Shown here: piece by piece, positions 1 to 8,419 of the stretch
Layout: the number at the start of each line of letters is the position of its first letter
How positions within the stretch are numbered: the stretch's first letter is position 1
Assembly: GCA_902363825.1 (NCBI GenBank)
Contig: CABJBK010000008.1
Coordinates: 62,001-126,000, forward strand
Origin: Lachnospiraceae bacterium
Lineage (GTDB): Bacteria > Bacillota > Clostridia > Lachnospirales > Lachnospiraceae
Reading direction: 5' to 3'
DNA: 64,000 nt
Position numbers and translations under genes: made by a program
Notes under the pieces: model-generated
Told to the model about the DNA's origin: nothing
The model's database searches: none
What the model saw: only the letters and a program-made list of their open reading frames with translations

Positions 1-1450
1 TCCACAGGATGTAGGTTCCCTCATAGCCATCGTCTTCCATCCACAGCTGATAGTCCGCATGACCAAGATTCTCGACCTGATCTTCCCGCAGCTGTACATA
101 ATACTCGCCCGGAGCTGTAACATCTTCTTCCGGCGCAGTATCTTCCACATGCCAGTCCGTGATCGGGTCACCGGAAAGTGTTGCCGTAAAGTTTCTTACA
201 AATCCGATGTAATTGTCACTGAATCCAATGTCTCCATAAATATCCAGCCACTCGTCTACATAGTCTTTGTTCTCATACGGAAAATAGATCGCCATTCCGT
301 GTGTCATCGGGACATTGGACACCTGTTCCACCACACAGTCATCGATCGCTGCTTTCAGTTCCGCGGATTCTTCCGGGTACAACGTCTCCATTTTATCGGA
401 CAGATCATAGAGATCCACCGTATCGTAAAATGTATCTTCGCTTACTTTACCAAATGATTTTGCCTGATCCCTGATCTTTGCGATCTTTGAATATCCGCCG
501 TCTTTTAATTCCTGTTCCGCCGACAGGACAAATGCATCCAGTTTTTCTTTTACCGCATCCGTCTTGGTAAGATCCATGCAGGAGAGCGTGTAATCCGGCA
601 CATAGCGGTAATTATCCTCATAATAGCTGCTGTACGCGTCTAATACGCAGCTTGCGGCATCTCTTCCGTCATAATATCCATAATCCGTCATCTGACGCAG
701 GAACGAATAATCCCATCCGTCTCCGGCTTCCATCTCCTCCGACGCGATCATGTAATCCGAATAATCGGAAAGTACATCCGCCACCTCGATCATTCCCATC
801 AGGCAGGCATCAAATCCGATCCACTCAAATTTCTGTCCGTCCGCTGCCATGTCGGTACTGCCGAGCGCTTCGTCTAACTCCCGCATCGACAGTGCGTCGT
901 AGCCATAGTTTTCATCCGCGCCGTAACCGAGGATCGCTCCACCGCCATGATTCCACAGCACCATGCTGTAATCATCCGCCGAATAAGACTGGTAAGCAAA
1001 ATCCACAAAGCCGGAAAGTGTCTGCGGATCTGCCATATCCCGATCCCCGAGGGATGCCACCTGATCGAGTCCATCCTCTGTCAGTTCAAATATCGCGCAC
1101 TCACCATCCGGGATATCCGGGTTCCACCAGGAATCCGTTCCCCCGGTGCATATTAAAACTTTTAAATCATCATCATCAAAACCGCATTGCTGCATCTCTT
1201 CAATATCGGCACTCGCAAGTCCGGAACCGGATTCCAGATTGGAACCGACCATGTAGACCATAAGTACCTCTTTCGCGTCTCCCCCCGCGATTGCGGAGAC
1301 ATCCGGCGCGTCTTCACTTGTTTCCTGTTTTTCCAGTCCCTGAAATCCATGCTCTGTTTTCTGCACGGACGCTTTTTGATCTATTCTGCCACAACCGGAA
1401 GCAACTACTCCCAGACATAAAAGCAGTGCCATGATTTTTTTTTTCTTCAT
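1..1450 (-). CDS. Clostripain-family (peptidase C11) lipoprotein, 3' end outside window
   Basis: The reading frame runs from an ATG at 1450, preceded by a GGGAG ribosome site, to the window edge without a stop, giving about 483 codons. The first 20 residues are a lipoprotein signal: a lysine-rich start, a hydrophobic core and the lipobox VASGC, so the protein is probably secreted and lipid-anchored. The C11 catalytic dyad is visible as WNHGGG (His near residue 168) and FDACLMG (Cys near residue 216), the arrangement known from clostripain. Family members are cysteine peptidases that cleave after basic residues, so an extracellular peptidase role is likely; the substrate is unknown. The C-terminus is missing here. 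The gene has its own promoter and a Crp-like palindrome upstream. Confidence 0.85.
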   Translation of the reverse strand, partial: MKKKKIMALLLCLGVVASGCGRIDQKASVQKTEHGFQGLEKQETSEDAPDVSAIAGGDAKEVLMVYMVGSNLESGSGLASADIEEMQQCGFDDDDLKVLICTGGTDSWWNPDIPDGECAIFELTEDGLDQVASLGDRDMADPQTLSGFVDFAYQSYSADDYSMVLWNHGGGAILGYGADENYGYDALSMRELDEALGSTDMAADGQKFEWIGFDACLMGMIEVADVLSDYSDYMIASEEMEAGDGWDYSFLRQMTDYGYYDGRDAASCVLDAYSSYYEDNYRYVPDYTLSCMDLTKTDAVKEKLDAFVLSAEQELKDGGYSKIAKIRDQAKSFGKVSEDTFYDTVDLYDLSDKMETLYPEESAELKAAIDDCVVEQVSNVPMTHGMAIYFPYENKDYVDEWLDIYGDIGFSDNYIGFVRNFTATLSGDPITDWHVEDTAPEEDVTAPGEYYVQLREDQVENLGHADYQLWMEDDGYEGTYILW

Positions 1451-1495
1451 CTCATTCTCCCTTACTGTTTTTCTCTTCCCATGCTTTTTAAGATG

Positions 1496-1521
1496 GTCCG
1501 GCGATGACATATCCGCCGGAC
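1496..1521 (-). other. GC-rich hairpin in the 5' leader of the C11 peptidase gene
   Basis: Two perfect 8-nt arms (GTCCGGCG and CGCCGGAC) enclose a 10-nt loop about 50 nt upstream of the start codon. Next to it (1537-1554) lies a nearly perfect 18-bp palindrome of the form GCATA-N-GCATGC-N-TATGC. Both would lie in the untranslated leader of the peptidase mRNA. No riboswitch class was recognised; a role in mRNA stability or regulator binding is only inference. Confidence 0.4.
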
Positions 1522-1565
1522 AGTCTGCATGAGAAGGCATAAGCATGCGTATGCACAGTCCTATT

Positions 1566-1593
1566 TTTATAGCTTTCTAATTTTTCATAACAA
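1566..1593 (-). promoter_or_regulatory. Candidate sigma-A promoter of the C11 peptidase gene
   Basis: On the minus strand a -35 box TTGTTA (1588-1593) and a -10 box TATAAA (1566-1571) are separated by 16 nt. This places the start of transcription near 1559, giving a leader of about 110 nt. Confidence 0.5.
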
Positions 1594-1600
1594 CATTCCC

Positions 1601-1614
1601 GTGATTGCAATCAC
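1601..1614. promoter_or_regulatory. Perfect palindrome of Crp-site form, GTGA-N6-TCAC
   Basis: GTGATTGCAATCAC is a perfect 14-bp inverted repeat with exactly the half-sites and 6-nt spacing of Crp-family operators. It lies just upstream of the -35 box of the peptidase promoter, centred about 48 nt before the inferred transcription start. Whether a Crp/Fnr protein binds it is inference. Confidence 0.4.
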
Positions 1615-1654
1615 CTATAATACTACCTGACTTTCGGAAAGGTTTCAAAAAAAT

Positions 1655-1698
1655 AAAAAAAGCAGCGGATTTTTTTTCGATCCTCCGCTGCTTTTTTA
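1655..1698. terminator. Intrinsic terminator after purD
   Basis: A 9-bp GC-rich stem (AGCAGCGGA / TCCGCTGCT, 1661-1669 and 1684-1692) is flanked by A and T runs, so it can act in either direction. It follows the purD stop codon and would end the purM-purN-purD transcript. Confidence 0.85.
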
Positions 1699-1718
1699 AA
1701 TCTTATCCTTTTTATGGA

Positions 1719-2996
1719 TTATTTCACTTCATCGATCGCTTTTCCGATGTCATGGCGCATATACTTGTTCGCGAAATCCACCCACTCTGTGGCAGCATAA
1801 GCATTGGCTCTCGCCTCTTTTAAGGTGGCGCCCTTTGCCGTCACGCCGAGCACACGTCCGCCGTTTGTGACGATCTTTCCGTTTTCATCAAATTTGGTTC
1901 CGGCATGGAAACAGTAATAACCGTCTTTTCCGTCAAAGTTTTCCAGTCCTTTGATCTCAAATCCTTTTTCGTAGGATACCGGATATCCGTCTGACGCAAG
2001 TACCACGCAGACCGCTGCGTTGTCCTCAAACTGCAGATCGACCGTATCGAGCTTTCCGTCCACGCAGGCTTCCATCACGTCAATGATGTCATTTTTCATG
2101 CGCGGCAGCACAACCTGTGCCTCCGGATCGCCAAAACGCGCATTGTACTCTAATACCTTTGGTCCGTCCTCTGTGAGCATCAGTCCAAAGAAGATGACAC
2201 CGGTAAACGGTCTGCCTTCTTTTGCCATGGCATCGACCGTTGCCTGGTAAATGTATTTTTTGCAGAAATCGTCCACTTCTTCTGTATAGAACGGACTCGG
2301 GGAAAAGTTACCCATTCCTCCGGTATTCAAGCCCTGATCCCCGTCTTTCGCGCGCTTGTGATCCTGCGCGGAGGACATGATCTTGATCGTTTTTCCGTCT
2401 ACAAAAGAGAGTACGGACACTTCACGTCCGGTCATGAACTCCTCAATGACCATCGTGTTACCGGACGCGCCGAATTTCTTGTCTTCCATGATCTCCTTGA
2501 CACCGGCTTTCGCTTCATCCAGGTTTTCGCAGATCAAAACACCTTTTCCGAGCGCCAGACCGTCTGCCTTTAAAACGATCGGGAATTTTGCCTGCTCGAG
2601 GTACGCGATCGCCGCTTTCGGGTCTGTAAAATTCTCATATGCCGCTGTCGGGATATTGTATTTTTTCATCAGATCTTTGGAAAATGCCTTGGAGCCCTCC
2701 AAGATCGCCGCATTCTTCTTCGGTCCGAATACGCGCAGTCCCTCCGCCTCAAAGACATCCACGATCCCGCCAACGAGCGGATCATCCATCCCAATGATCG
2801 TAAAGTCAATTTCTTTTTCTTTCGCGAACGCAACCAGTTTGTCAAATTCCATGGCTCCGATCGGAACACACTCTGCAAGTGCTGCAATTCCCGCATTTCC
2901 GGGTGCGCAGTATATTTTATCCACACGCGGGCTCTTTGCCACGCTGGTCACAATGGCATGTTCTCTGCCGCCGCTGCCGACTACCAATACTTTCAT
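1719..2996 (-). CDS. purD: Phosphoribosylamine--glycine ligase (GAR synthetase)
   Basis: PurD makes glycinamide ribonucleotide from phosphoribosylamine, glycine and ATP in cytoplasmic purine synthesis. The 425-residue protein has the usual length and opens with the expected MKVLVVGSGGREHA. It has the ATP-grasp features QGLNTGGMG near residue 225 and the metal-binding VLEYNARFGDPE further on. The start is set at the ATG at 2996 because a GAAGGAG ribosome site lies a few bases upstream; a frame-compatible ATG at 3029 would add 11 residues with no family support. It is the last gene of the purM-purN-purD operon and is followed by a terminator. Confidence 0.95.
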   Translation of the reverse strand: MKVLVVGSGGREHAIVTSVAKSPRVDKIYCAPGNAGIAALAECVPIGAMEFDKLVAFAKEKEIDFTIIGMDDPLVGGIVDVFEAEGLRVFGPKKNAAILEGSKAFSKDLMKKYNIPTAAYENFTDPKAAIAYLEQAKFPIVLKADGLALGKGVLICENLDEAKAGVKEIMEDKKFGASGNTMVIEEFMTGREVSVLSFVDGKTIKIMSSAQDHKRAKDGDQGLNTGGMGNFSPSPFYTEEVDDFCKKYIYQATVDAMAKEGRPFTGVIFFGLMLTEDGPKVLEYNARFGDPEAQVVLPRMKNDIIDVMEACVDGKLDTVDLQFEDNAAVCVVLASDGYPVSYEKGFEIKGLENFDGKDGYYCFHAGTKFDENGKIVTNGGRVLGVTAKGATLKEARANAYAATEWVDFANKYMRHDIGKAIDEVK

Positions 2997-3029
2997 ATCT
3001 GTTTCTCCTTCCATTGCTGCCTGAGTCAT

Positions 3030-3653
3030 TTATTTTATATGTACTTTTCCGTTTTCTACTGTCACTCTTCCATTCGCGATGAGGTCGATCGCCTGCGGCA
3101 TGATCTTCCACTCCGCCTGTTCCATAACACGGCGCTGCAAGATCTCCGGGGTGTCTCCCTCCTCAACGGCTACCGCTTTCTGTAAAATGATCGGACCTGT
3201 GTCCGTTCCCTCATCCACAAAATGCACGGTGGCTCCGGTTATTTTTACGCCACGCGAAAGCACGCCCTCGTGTACCTTCAATCCATAATAACCCGTTCCA
3301 CAAAAAGACGGGATCAAGGATGGATGGATATTTATGATCCGGTTTTCGTATTTTTTTATCATCATTTCCGGGATCACAACGAGGAATCCGGCAAGCACCA
3401 CAAGATCCACCGCATAGGAATCCAGCTTTTTTAAGAATGCCTGATTGAACGCCGCGCGATCCGGGTAATCCTTGGGTGATACGCAGACTGCCTCGGTATT
3501 ATGCTTTCTCGCACGCTCCAAGGCATATGCATCCCGGTTGTTACTGATCACGACAGAAACTTCCGCATTTGTGATCGTTCCGTTGTCGATGGCGTCTAAG
3601 ATTGCCTGAAGATTGGTTCCGCCACCGGAAACCAGTACCGCAACTTTTAGCAT
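3030..3653 (-). CDS. purN: Phosphoribosylglycinamide formyltransferase
   Basis: PurN transfers a formyl group from 10-formyl-tetrahydrofolate to GAR. The protein is 207 residues long, as usual, and starts [17 protein letters not shown]. The catalytic Asn and His are visible in [12 protein letters not shown] and the catalytic Asp in [13 protein letters not shown]. Its start codon overlaps the purM stop by 7 nt, which indicates translational coupling; the purD start lies 34 nt downstream of its end. Confidence 0.95.
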   Translation of the reverse strand: MLKVAVLVSGGGTNLQAILDAIDNGTITNAEVSVVISNNRDAYALERARKHNTEAVCVSPKDYPDRAAFNQAFLKKLDSYAVDLVVLAGFLVVIPEMMIKKYENRIINIHPSLIPSFCGTGYYGLKVHEGVLSRGVKITGATVHFVDEGTDTGPIILQKAVAVEEGDTPEILQRRVMEQAEWKIMPQAIDLIANGRVTVENGKVHIK

Positions 3654-4672
3654 AAGGTTACTCCCTTTTCTCCGTCTTCGATCTTTCCTACTACATACGG
3701 TGTGTCTCCTGCCGCACGGATCGCGTCCATAGTCTTATCGACATCGGCCAGATCTACCGCAAGTACCATACCAAGTCCCATATTGTAGGTATTGTACATC
3801 ATCTTTTCATCTACGTTTCCTTCTCTTGCCATCATGGTAAAGATCGGCGGGATCGGATAGCTTGCTTTCTCGATCACCGCGCGCTTTCCTTCCGGAAGCA
3901 TTCTCGGAACGTTCTCATAGAAACCGCCGCCTGTAATATGGCTGCATGCTTTCACGCGGACACCCGCTTCTTTGATGGAGCGCAGTGCTTTCACATAGAT
4001 TCTGGTCGGTGCGAGCAGCGCGTCTCCGAGTGTTGTGCCAAGTTCCTCGTGATATTCATTTAAGGTCTCAGCATCCATTTTAAAGATCTTGCGCACCAGG
4101 GAGAATCCGTTGGAATGTACGCCGGAAGATGCCATACCGATCAGGACATCCCCTGCCTTTAATTCTTTTCCGGTGATGATGTCCTTTTCGTCTACGACAC
4201 CAACTGCAAATCCAGCAAGATCATATTCGTCTTCCGGCATAAGTCCCGGATGTTCTGCTGTCTCACCTCCGATGAGCGCTGCGGATGACTGCTTACAGCC
4301 TTCTGCGACACCGCTTACGATATCAGCGATCTTTTCCGGAATATTCTTTCCACATGCAATATAGTCTAAGAAAAATAATGGTTCACCGCCTGCGCAGGCA
4401 ATATCATTGACACACATGGCTACACAGTCAATACCGATCGTATCATGCTTATCCATGATGAAAGCCAATTTCAGTTTGGTTCCCACGCCGTCTGTACCGG
4501 AAACTAACGTCGGTTTCTCCATGTTTTTAAATGCGTCTATGGAAAAAGCACCGGAAAATCCGCCGAGGTTGGTAAGTACCTCCGGGCGCATGGTACCCTG
4601 TACATATTTTTTCATTAACTCTACAGATTTGTAACCAGCTTCGATATCAACACCTGCGTTCTTGTAATCCAT
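3647..4672 (-). CDS. purM: Phosphoribosylformylglycinamidine cyclo-ligase (AIR synthetase)
   Basis: PurM closes the imidazole ring of AIR using ATP. The 341-residue length matches the family. The N-terminal region shows [13 protein letters not shown] and the ATP/metal segment [14 protein letters not shown], and the C-terminal half has the glycine-rich [15 protein letters not shown]. An AGGAGG site precedes the ATG. It is the first gene of the purMND operon and has its own promoter at 4718-4747. Confidence 0.95.
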   Translation of the reverse strand: MDYKNAGVDIEAGYKSVELMKKYVQGTMRPEVLTNLGGFSGAFSIDAFKNMEKPTLVSGTDGVGTKLKLAFIMDKHDTIGIDCVAMCVNDIACAGGEPLFFLDYIACGKNIPEKIADIVSGVAEGCKQSSAALIGGETAEHPGLMPEDEYDLAGFAVGVVDEKDIITGKELKAGDVLIGMASSGVHSNGFSLVRKIFKMDAETLNEYHEELGTTLGDALLAPTRIYVKALRSIKEAGVRVKACSHITGGGFYENVPRMLPEGKRAVIEKASYPIPPIFTMMAREGNVDEKMMYNTYNMGLGMVLAVDLADVDKTMDAIRAAGDTPYVVGKIEDGEKGVTLC

Positions 4673-4717
4673 TTTCTTTCCTCCTGTTTACTTTGCTATT
4701 TCATTTGTCATAATCTC

Positions 4718-4747
4718 ATTGTAACTTGAAACCCTAAAGATTTCCAA
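4718..4747 (-). promoter_or_regulatory. Candidate promoter of purM-purN-purD
   Basis: The minus strand shows -35 TTGGAA (4742-4747), an 18-nt spacer and -10 TACAAT (4718-4723). The surrounding bases (TAATTGGA...TCT...GTTACAATNAG) closely match the promoter before purE, suggesting common control of the two purine transcripts. No purine riboswitch fold is present in the short leader. Confidence 0.5.
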
Positions 4748-4825
4748 TTATATATTATTATATGTCTTATTAGTTTTTCTAATCAATCCGTTATCACTAT
4801 TTCTTTTTACTTATAATATTGTAAA

Positions 4826-4856
4826 AGAAGGATACCTCCGATGGAAGTATCCTTCT
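4826..4856 (-). terminator. Intrinsic terminator after purE
   Basis: A perfect 10-bp stem (AGAAGGATAC / GTATCCTTCT) with an 11-nt loop is followed on the minus strand by TTTTAC. It lies between the purE stop and the purM promoter, so purE and purM are separate transcription units. Confidence 0.8.
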
Positions 4857-4871
4857 GATCCGTCTTTTGTT

Positions 4872-5378
4872 TTATTTTGTATAGTTCTTGTAGCCGACTT
4901 CCTGCAGTTTCGCGTCCTTTGCCTGCACCTGCTCTTTTAATTCTTTTGCGTAATCCTTTAATTTCTGAAGCAGTGCCGCATCCGATGTCGCGAGGATCTT
5001 TGCTGCCAGAAGACCCGCGTTTGCGCCGCCGTTGATCGCTACGGTCGCAACCGGGATACCGGATGGCATCTGAACGATCGAATATAAGGAATCGCGTCCG
5101 CCAAGTGAGGTGGTATGCATCGGGATACCGATGACCGGCATCGGGAAGATCGCCGCGCACATACCCGGAAGATGTGCTGCCATTCCCGCTCCCGCGATGA
5201 TGACCTTAAATCCTTTTTCCTCTGCGGTCTTCGCGTACTCAAAAAATACGTCCGGCTCTCTGTGCGCTGAGATGATCGTCATCTCATAGTCGATTCCAAG
5301 CTGTTCTAAGATATCAGCGGCTTTTGCCATAACCGGCATATCCGAGTCGCTTCCCATTACGATTCCTACTTTTGCCAT
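4872..5378 (-). CDS. purE: N5-carboxyaminoimidazole ribonucleotide mutase (class I PurE)
   Basis: PurE moves the carboxyl group of N5-CAIR to give CAIR. The 168-residue protein has the class I signatures MGSDSDMPVM at the N-terminus, ISAHREPD near residue 40 and the glycine-rich AGMAAHLPGM with the conserved His near residue 70. A GGAGAATGA ribosome site precedes the ATG. It stands alone between its own promoter and a terminator; purK is not in the window. Confidence 0.95.
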   Translation of the reverse strand: MAKVGIVMGSDSDMPVMAKAADILEQLGIDYEMTIISAHREPDVFFEYAKTAEEKGFKVIIAGAGMAAHLPGMCAAIFPMPVIGIPMHTTSLGGRDSLYSIVQMPSGIPVATVAINGGANAGLLAAKILATSDAALLQKLKDYAKELKEQVQAKDAKLQEVGYKNYTK

Positions 5379-5421
5379 GATTCATTCTCCTTCGTCTCTG
5401 TTCGTATTATGATCTGCCCTT

Positions 5422-5451
5422 ATTGTAACTGCTTTTATCTTAGAAATCCAA
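5422..5451 (-). promoter_or_regulatory. Candidate promoter of purE
   Basis: The minus strand shows -35 TTGGAT (5446-5451), an 18-nt spacer and -10 TACAAT (5422-5427). Its layout and flanking bases match the purM promoter. Confidence 0.5.
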
Positions 5452-5470
5452 TTAATAATATTACTGTATT

Positions 5471-5489
5471 TTATAAGATTTTCTTATAA
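5471..5489. other. AT-rich palindrome between the aminopeptidase gene and purE
   Basis: TTATAAGA and TCTTATAA form a perfect 8-nt inverted repeat around 3 nt, only 5 nt after the aminopeptidase stop and about 20 nt upstream of the purE -35 box. It lacks a GC stem and U tract, so it is a poor terminator. It could be an operator for purE, but no regulator is identified. Confidence 0.3.
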
Positions 5490-5493
5490 GATC

Positions 5494-7566
5494 TTACAGC
5501 GGCTCGTTGAGCTTTTCGGTTCCCGGAACCACGAAACGTCCGTCACGAATAATGTCTGCCGTGCTTCCATCCGCGCGGATCACCGTGATCGTGCCGAGTT
5601 CATCATACGGGATCGTGATATCGGTATGGCAGTTAAAGTAAGCCTTCGCCGGATCTTCTTTTCTTAAGATCGAAACCTCATTGTCTCTTGCCACGATCTC
5701 TTTTCCGTCCGGATTAAAGACCTGTGTGTCCTCCGCATGGGAGTAACAGGTGTCTCCCACCGCGAAATGCGGTCCTGTCTTTTCCGCGATCAGAATCGGC
5801 AGTGTATCTTCGATCTGGTAATCTCTCGCCATACGATATGCCGTTGTATTTGTTCCGATCGCGAATTCCCCGATCGGCAGTGTCTCATGATGCATCAGCA
5901 CATTTTCATGTACATACGCTTTGTTTTCCGCTTCGTCCGCGAAATTCGCGCAGCCATATTCATGAATCATTCCATCTTTAAATGTGATCGTAAGATCCTT
6001 ATACTGCAGACCGTTTAAGTAAACTTTGGTCACATGGAGCACACCGTCTGTCCCCTGTAATACCGGAGAGGTGAACACCTCACCGACCGGGATATTGACG
6101 TCTGCCACGCAGTTTTCAAAGATCGCCTCTTTGTCCGGATCTTTTAACGGATACAGTGACACGGTAAGGTCTGTATTGTTTACGCCCTCTTTTCCCTTCA
6201 CATGCGCTTTCACGCCGGTGTTTAAGACATCGATGATCTTCTGCTGCATCTCCTGATACAGCTTGTAATCTAATGTATTGATCTTTACCGTCTCGGCAAA
6301 GATCTCTTTAAATTTATCTCCAATCGACGGGATCGGGTACGCAATGATCGTAAAGCTGCGCTCCTCGCCCTTAATATACTGGTTTGTGATCTGCCCGGAC
6401 TGGGAAGCATGATAGACATTGAGCTGATTCTGTTTTTCCGAATACTGCTTTGCCTCTTTTTTATTGACCGGAGCAAACGGCGCCTCACCGAACACCTCGA
6501 TGACCGCCGGTCCCGCATGACCGTATGCCTGCTCCTTATGTGCTTCGTATGCCGTCTTTAACGTTTCAAGCCTGCGCTCCACAAACGCCTTGTCCAGATA
6601 AAACGCGCGGTCTGCCTTGTGGTCATAATCATACTGTTTATTGGGTGAAACCGAATAGCAGCCGCGTTTGCTGTTGCCACGGTTGGTAAAGGATGACACG
6701 GCTTCGCGGTAGATCGTCGGTTTTAAATCCATCTTCTCGAAATTGCGGATCGCCGCGCGCACCATGCGTTCAAATCCGATCGGATATTCCACGCACACCG
6801 TATCCTTGATGGAAAGATCTTTTCCGCCAAGGACAAATCCAATGCGGTAGCCTTCCGTGTAAGTATCCGCCATCGCCTGGATCTTGCTTTCCTCCATCTG
6901 GTTCAAATAAGATGCTATGCCAAGCTCATCCTTTGTGATATACGCGCCGTAGCGGTACAGGTAGGTCAGATCGTTTAAATCTTTTTCCATGATGATCCGG
7001 GTAAAAAAGTCGAGATCCGGATCTACCATGCCCTGCACGCTCTCCTCGGTAAAGACTTCGCTGTAATCGTGGAAAAACCAGTAAACTGCCTGCTCCACCG
7101 TTTTTTCGGATACGCCTTCTTCGTCCGTAAAGCAGCCATATACCTCGCAAAACAGTTCCGCCAAGATCGTAATGTTATATTTTCTTCCCTCAAACGCGTA
7201 AGGGATCATTGCGCGGATCTCTGCATATAAAAAGCTCAAAATCCCGCCAAATGTTTCTCCGAGCGTTTTTACCGCGTACGCCGGATTGGCATAACTTGCT
7301 TCGTAATGCTCCGGCAGGATGTCCTCATAGAGTTTTTCATTCCACTCCTCGCACTCGGCAAGACTGCGGTGATCTAACTCCCCGCTTTCTTCTTTTTTTA
7401 AGATTTCCCGGTTTAACAGAATAAACCGGCTTACTTTTTTAAAGTAAGAAACATACGGCTCACCGGCCGCCTCTTCTTTTTCTATTTCCGCAATGCGGTT
7501 CATCACAAGCTCGCAGCGCTCTGCCACTTCTTCGTTTTTTTCTCTGTAAATATCCTGATAACTCAT
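5494..7566 (-). CDS. M29-family aminopeptidase with long N-terminal extension
   Basis: The C-terminal part (roughly residues 285-690) matches the M29 AmpS/PepS/aminopeptidase T family, which are cytoplasmic dinuclear metallo-aminopeptidases. Expected metal ligands are visible in IPVGEVFTSP (Glu), PIGEFAIGTN (Glu), GPHFAVGDTC (His) and CHTDITIP (His, Asp). The protein is about 690 residues, whereas typical M29 enzymes have about 410. The extra ~280 N-terminal residues are helical and acidic and match no domain I recognise. The ATG at 7566 was chosen because the AAAGGAA site sits directly against the upstream ATG at 7578. No obvious functional link to the purine gene that follows is visible. 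Confidence 0.85.
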   Translation of the reverse strand: MSYQDIYREKNEEVAERCELVMNRIAEIEKEEAAGEPYVSYFKKVSRFILLNREILKKEESGELDHRSLAECEEWNEKLYEDILPEHYEASYANPAYAVKTLGETFGGILSFLYAEIRAMIPYAFEGRKYNITILAELFCEVYGCFTDEEGVSEKTVEQAVYWFFHDYSEVFTEESVQGMVDPDLDFFTRIIMEKDLNDLTYLYRYGAYITKDELGIASYLNQMEESKIQAMADTYTEGYRIGFVLGGKDLSIKDTVCVEYPIGFERMVRAAIRNFEKMDLKPTIYREAVSSFTNRGNSKRGCYSVSPNKQYDYDHKADRAFYLDKAFVERRLETLKTAYEAHKEQAYGHAGPAVIEVFGEAPFAPVNKKEAKQYSEKQNQLNVYHASQSGQITNQYIKGEERSFTIIAYPIPSIGDKFKEIFAETVKINTLDYKLYQEMQQKIIDVLNTGVKAHVKGKEGVNNTDLTVSLYPLKDPDKEAIFENCVADVNIPVGEVFTSPVLQGTDGVLHVTKVYLNGLQYKDLTITFKDGMIHEYGCANFADEAENKAYVHENVLMHHETLPIGEFAIGTNTTAYRMARDYQIEDTLPILIAEKTGPHFAVGDTCYSHAEDTQVFNPDGKEIVARDNEVSILRKEDPAKAYFNCHTDITIPYDELGTITVIRADGSTADIIRDGRFVVPGTEKLNEPL

Positions 7567-7604
7567 TGGCTTAACCATTTCCTTTACTATCTGAAACTAC
7601 AACT

Positions 7605-7928
7605 TTACAATAAAAATCCGGCGGCGTAGATCGCTGCCCAGACTCCGGTTATGAGCACACTGCACACCAGACTGATGTACGGCACCGTCTTAAACGTATC
7701 TTCTTCTTTTACCGCGAGTATGGCGAGTATCAGCGCGCACACCGAGATCAATAAGGACAGCACTCCCGCACTGCCAAGGTACACGCTGCCATTTCCGCCT
7801 TTGTGAAAGGACTCCATCACCGTCACCGCCAAAATGAGGATCGCCCCCACGGCAAGTATGAGTGCCAGGCTTCCGCGCACCGACTTTTTGCGTTTTGTAA
7901 ATTTATAGTGTTTTCTCTTTCCTGTCAT
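7605..7928 (-). CDS. Small membrane protein, DUF6142-like
   Basis: This 107-residue protein has a basic N-terminus (KRKHYKFTKRKKSVRG) followed by three hydrophobic segments, at about residues 20-37, 48-70 and 83-106. The layout resembles the DUF6142 family of small Clostridia membrane proteins; function unknown. An AGGAG site lies 8 nt before the ATG. Its start overlaps the end of the VanZ-like gene by 26 nt, so the two are translated together. Confidence 0.7.
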   Translation of the reverse strand: MTGKRKHYKFTKRKKSVRGSLALILAVGAILILAVTVMESFHKGGNGSVYLGSAGVLSLLISVCALILAILAVKEEDTFKTVPYISLVCSVLITGVWAAIYAAGFLL

Positions 7929-8385
7929 CGTGTTTTCTCCTAAAGTATCGCCGGATCAGTCTGTAGGCCAGATATCCGAGCGCAGCTCCAAGCGTATTTA
8001 AGATCAGATCGTCCACATCAAAGCTTCCGACCTTTGATATCAGCTGTATCGTCTCTACAAACAGACTGAAGTCAACCCCCAGCAGAACAATATGAAAAAA
8101 GTTCCGGCATTTTGGGGTCAGCATAGGCAAGATCATGCCAAACGGGACAAACGCCAGCACATTTCCAAGCAGATTGGAAAGAACCGCGAACCATCCGAGT
8201 GTTCTCCGGTATACAATAAAACGTCTGATCTCCCGGAACGGAGTCAGATTATAATGGTAATCCCTGTCAATATAAGTTCTCCCCATGATCTCCGCGAAAA
8301 ACAGAAAATACATGAGGAAAACCATATAAACAATAAAAAGTGTCCACGCCAGTACAAGCCGATGCTCTTCCTTTTTATTTCTCAA
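7903..8385 (-). CDS. VanZ-like family membrane protein
   Basis: The 160-residue protein has about four or five membrane segments and the VanZ-type core: a YHYNLTPFREI stretch, the LGNVLAFVPFGMILP segment and SFDVDDLILNTLGAALGY. VanZ-like proteins are widespread in Firmicutes; the named member gives low-level teicoplanin resistance, but most members have no known substrate. It lies 34 nt after pyrE and overlaps the following small membrane gene, so it may be read through from the pyr operon. Confidence 0.85.
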   Translation of the reverse strand: MRNKKEEHRLVLAWTLFIVYMVFLMYFLFFAEIMGRTYIDRDYHYNLTPFREIRRFIVYRRTLGWFAVLSNLLGNVLAFVPFGMILPMLTPKCRNFFHIVLLGVDFSLFVETIQLISKVGSFDVDDLILNTLGAALGYLAYRLIRRYFRRKHDDRKEKTL

Positions 8386-8419
8386 TATTCCGACCTCTTA
8401 AACTATTATCTGCACTATT

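Noticed and set aside
652..1263. Plus-strand frame of 203 codons opposite the C11 peptidase
   Set aside because: It is Pro/Arg/His-rich shadow coding; the minus-strand peptidase with lipobox and catalytic motifs is clearly the real gene.
2377..3024. Long plus-strand reading frame (215 codons) opposite purD
   Set aside because: It is the antisense shadow of purD; composition is Ser/Pro-rich with no ribosome site and no family features.
5379..5493. Purine riboswitch before purE or purM
   Set aside because: The leaders are too short and lack the three-way junction consensus.
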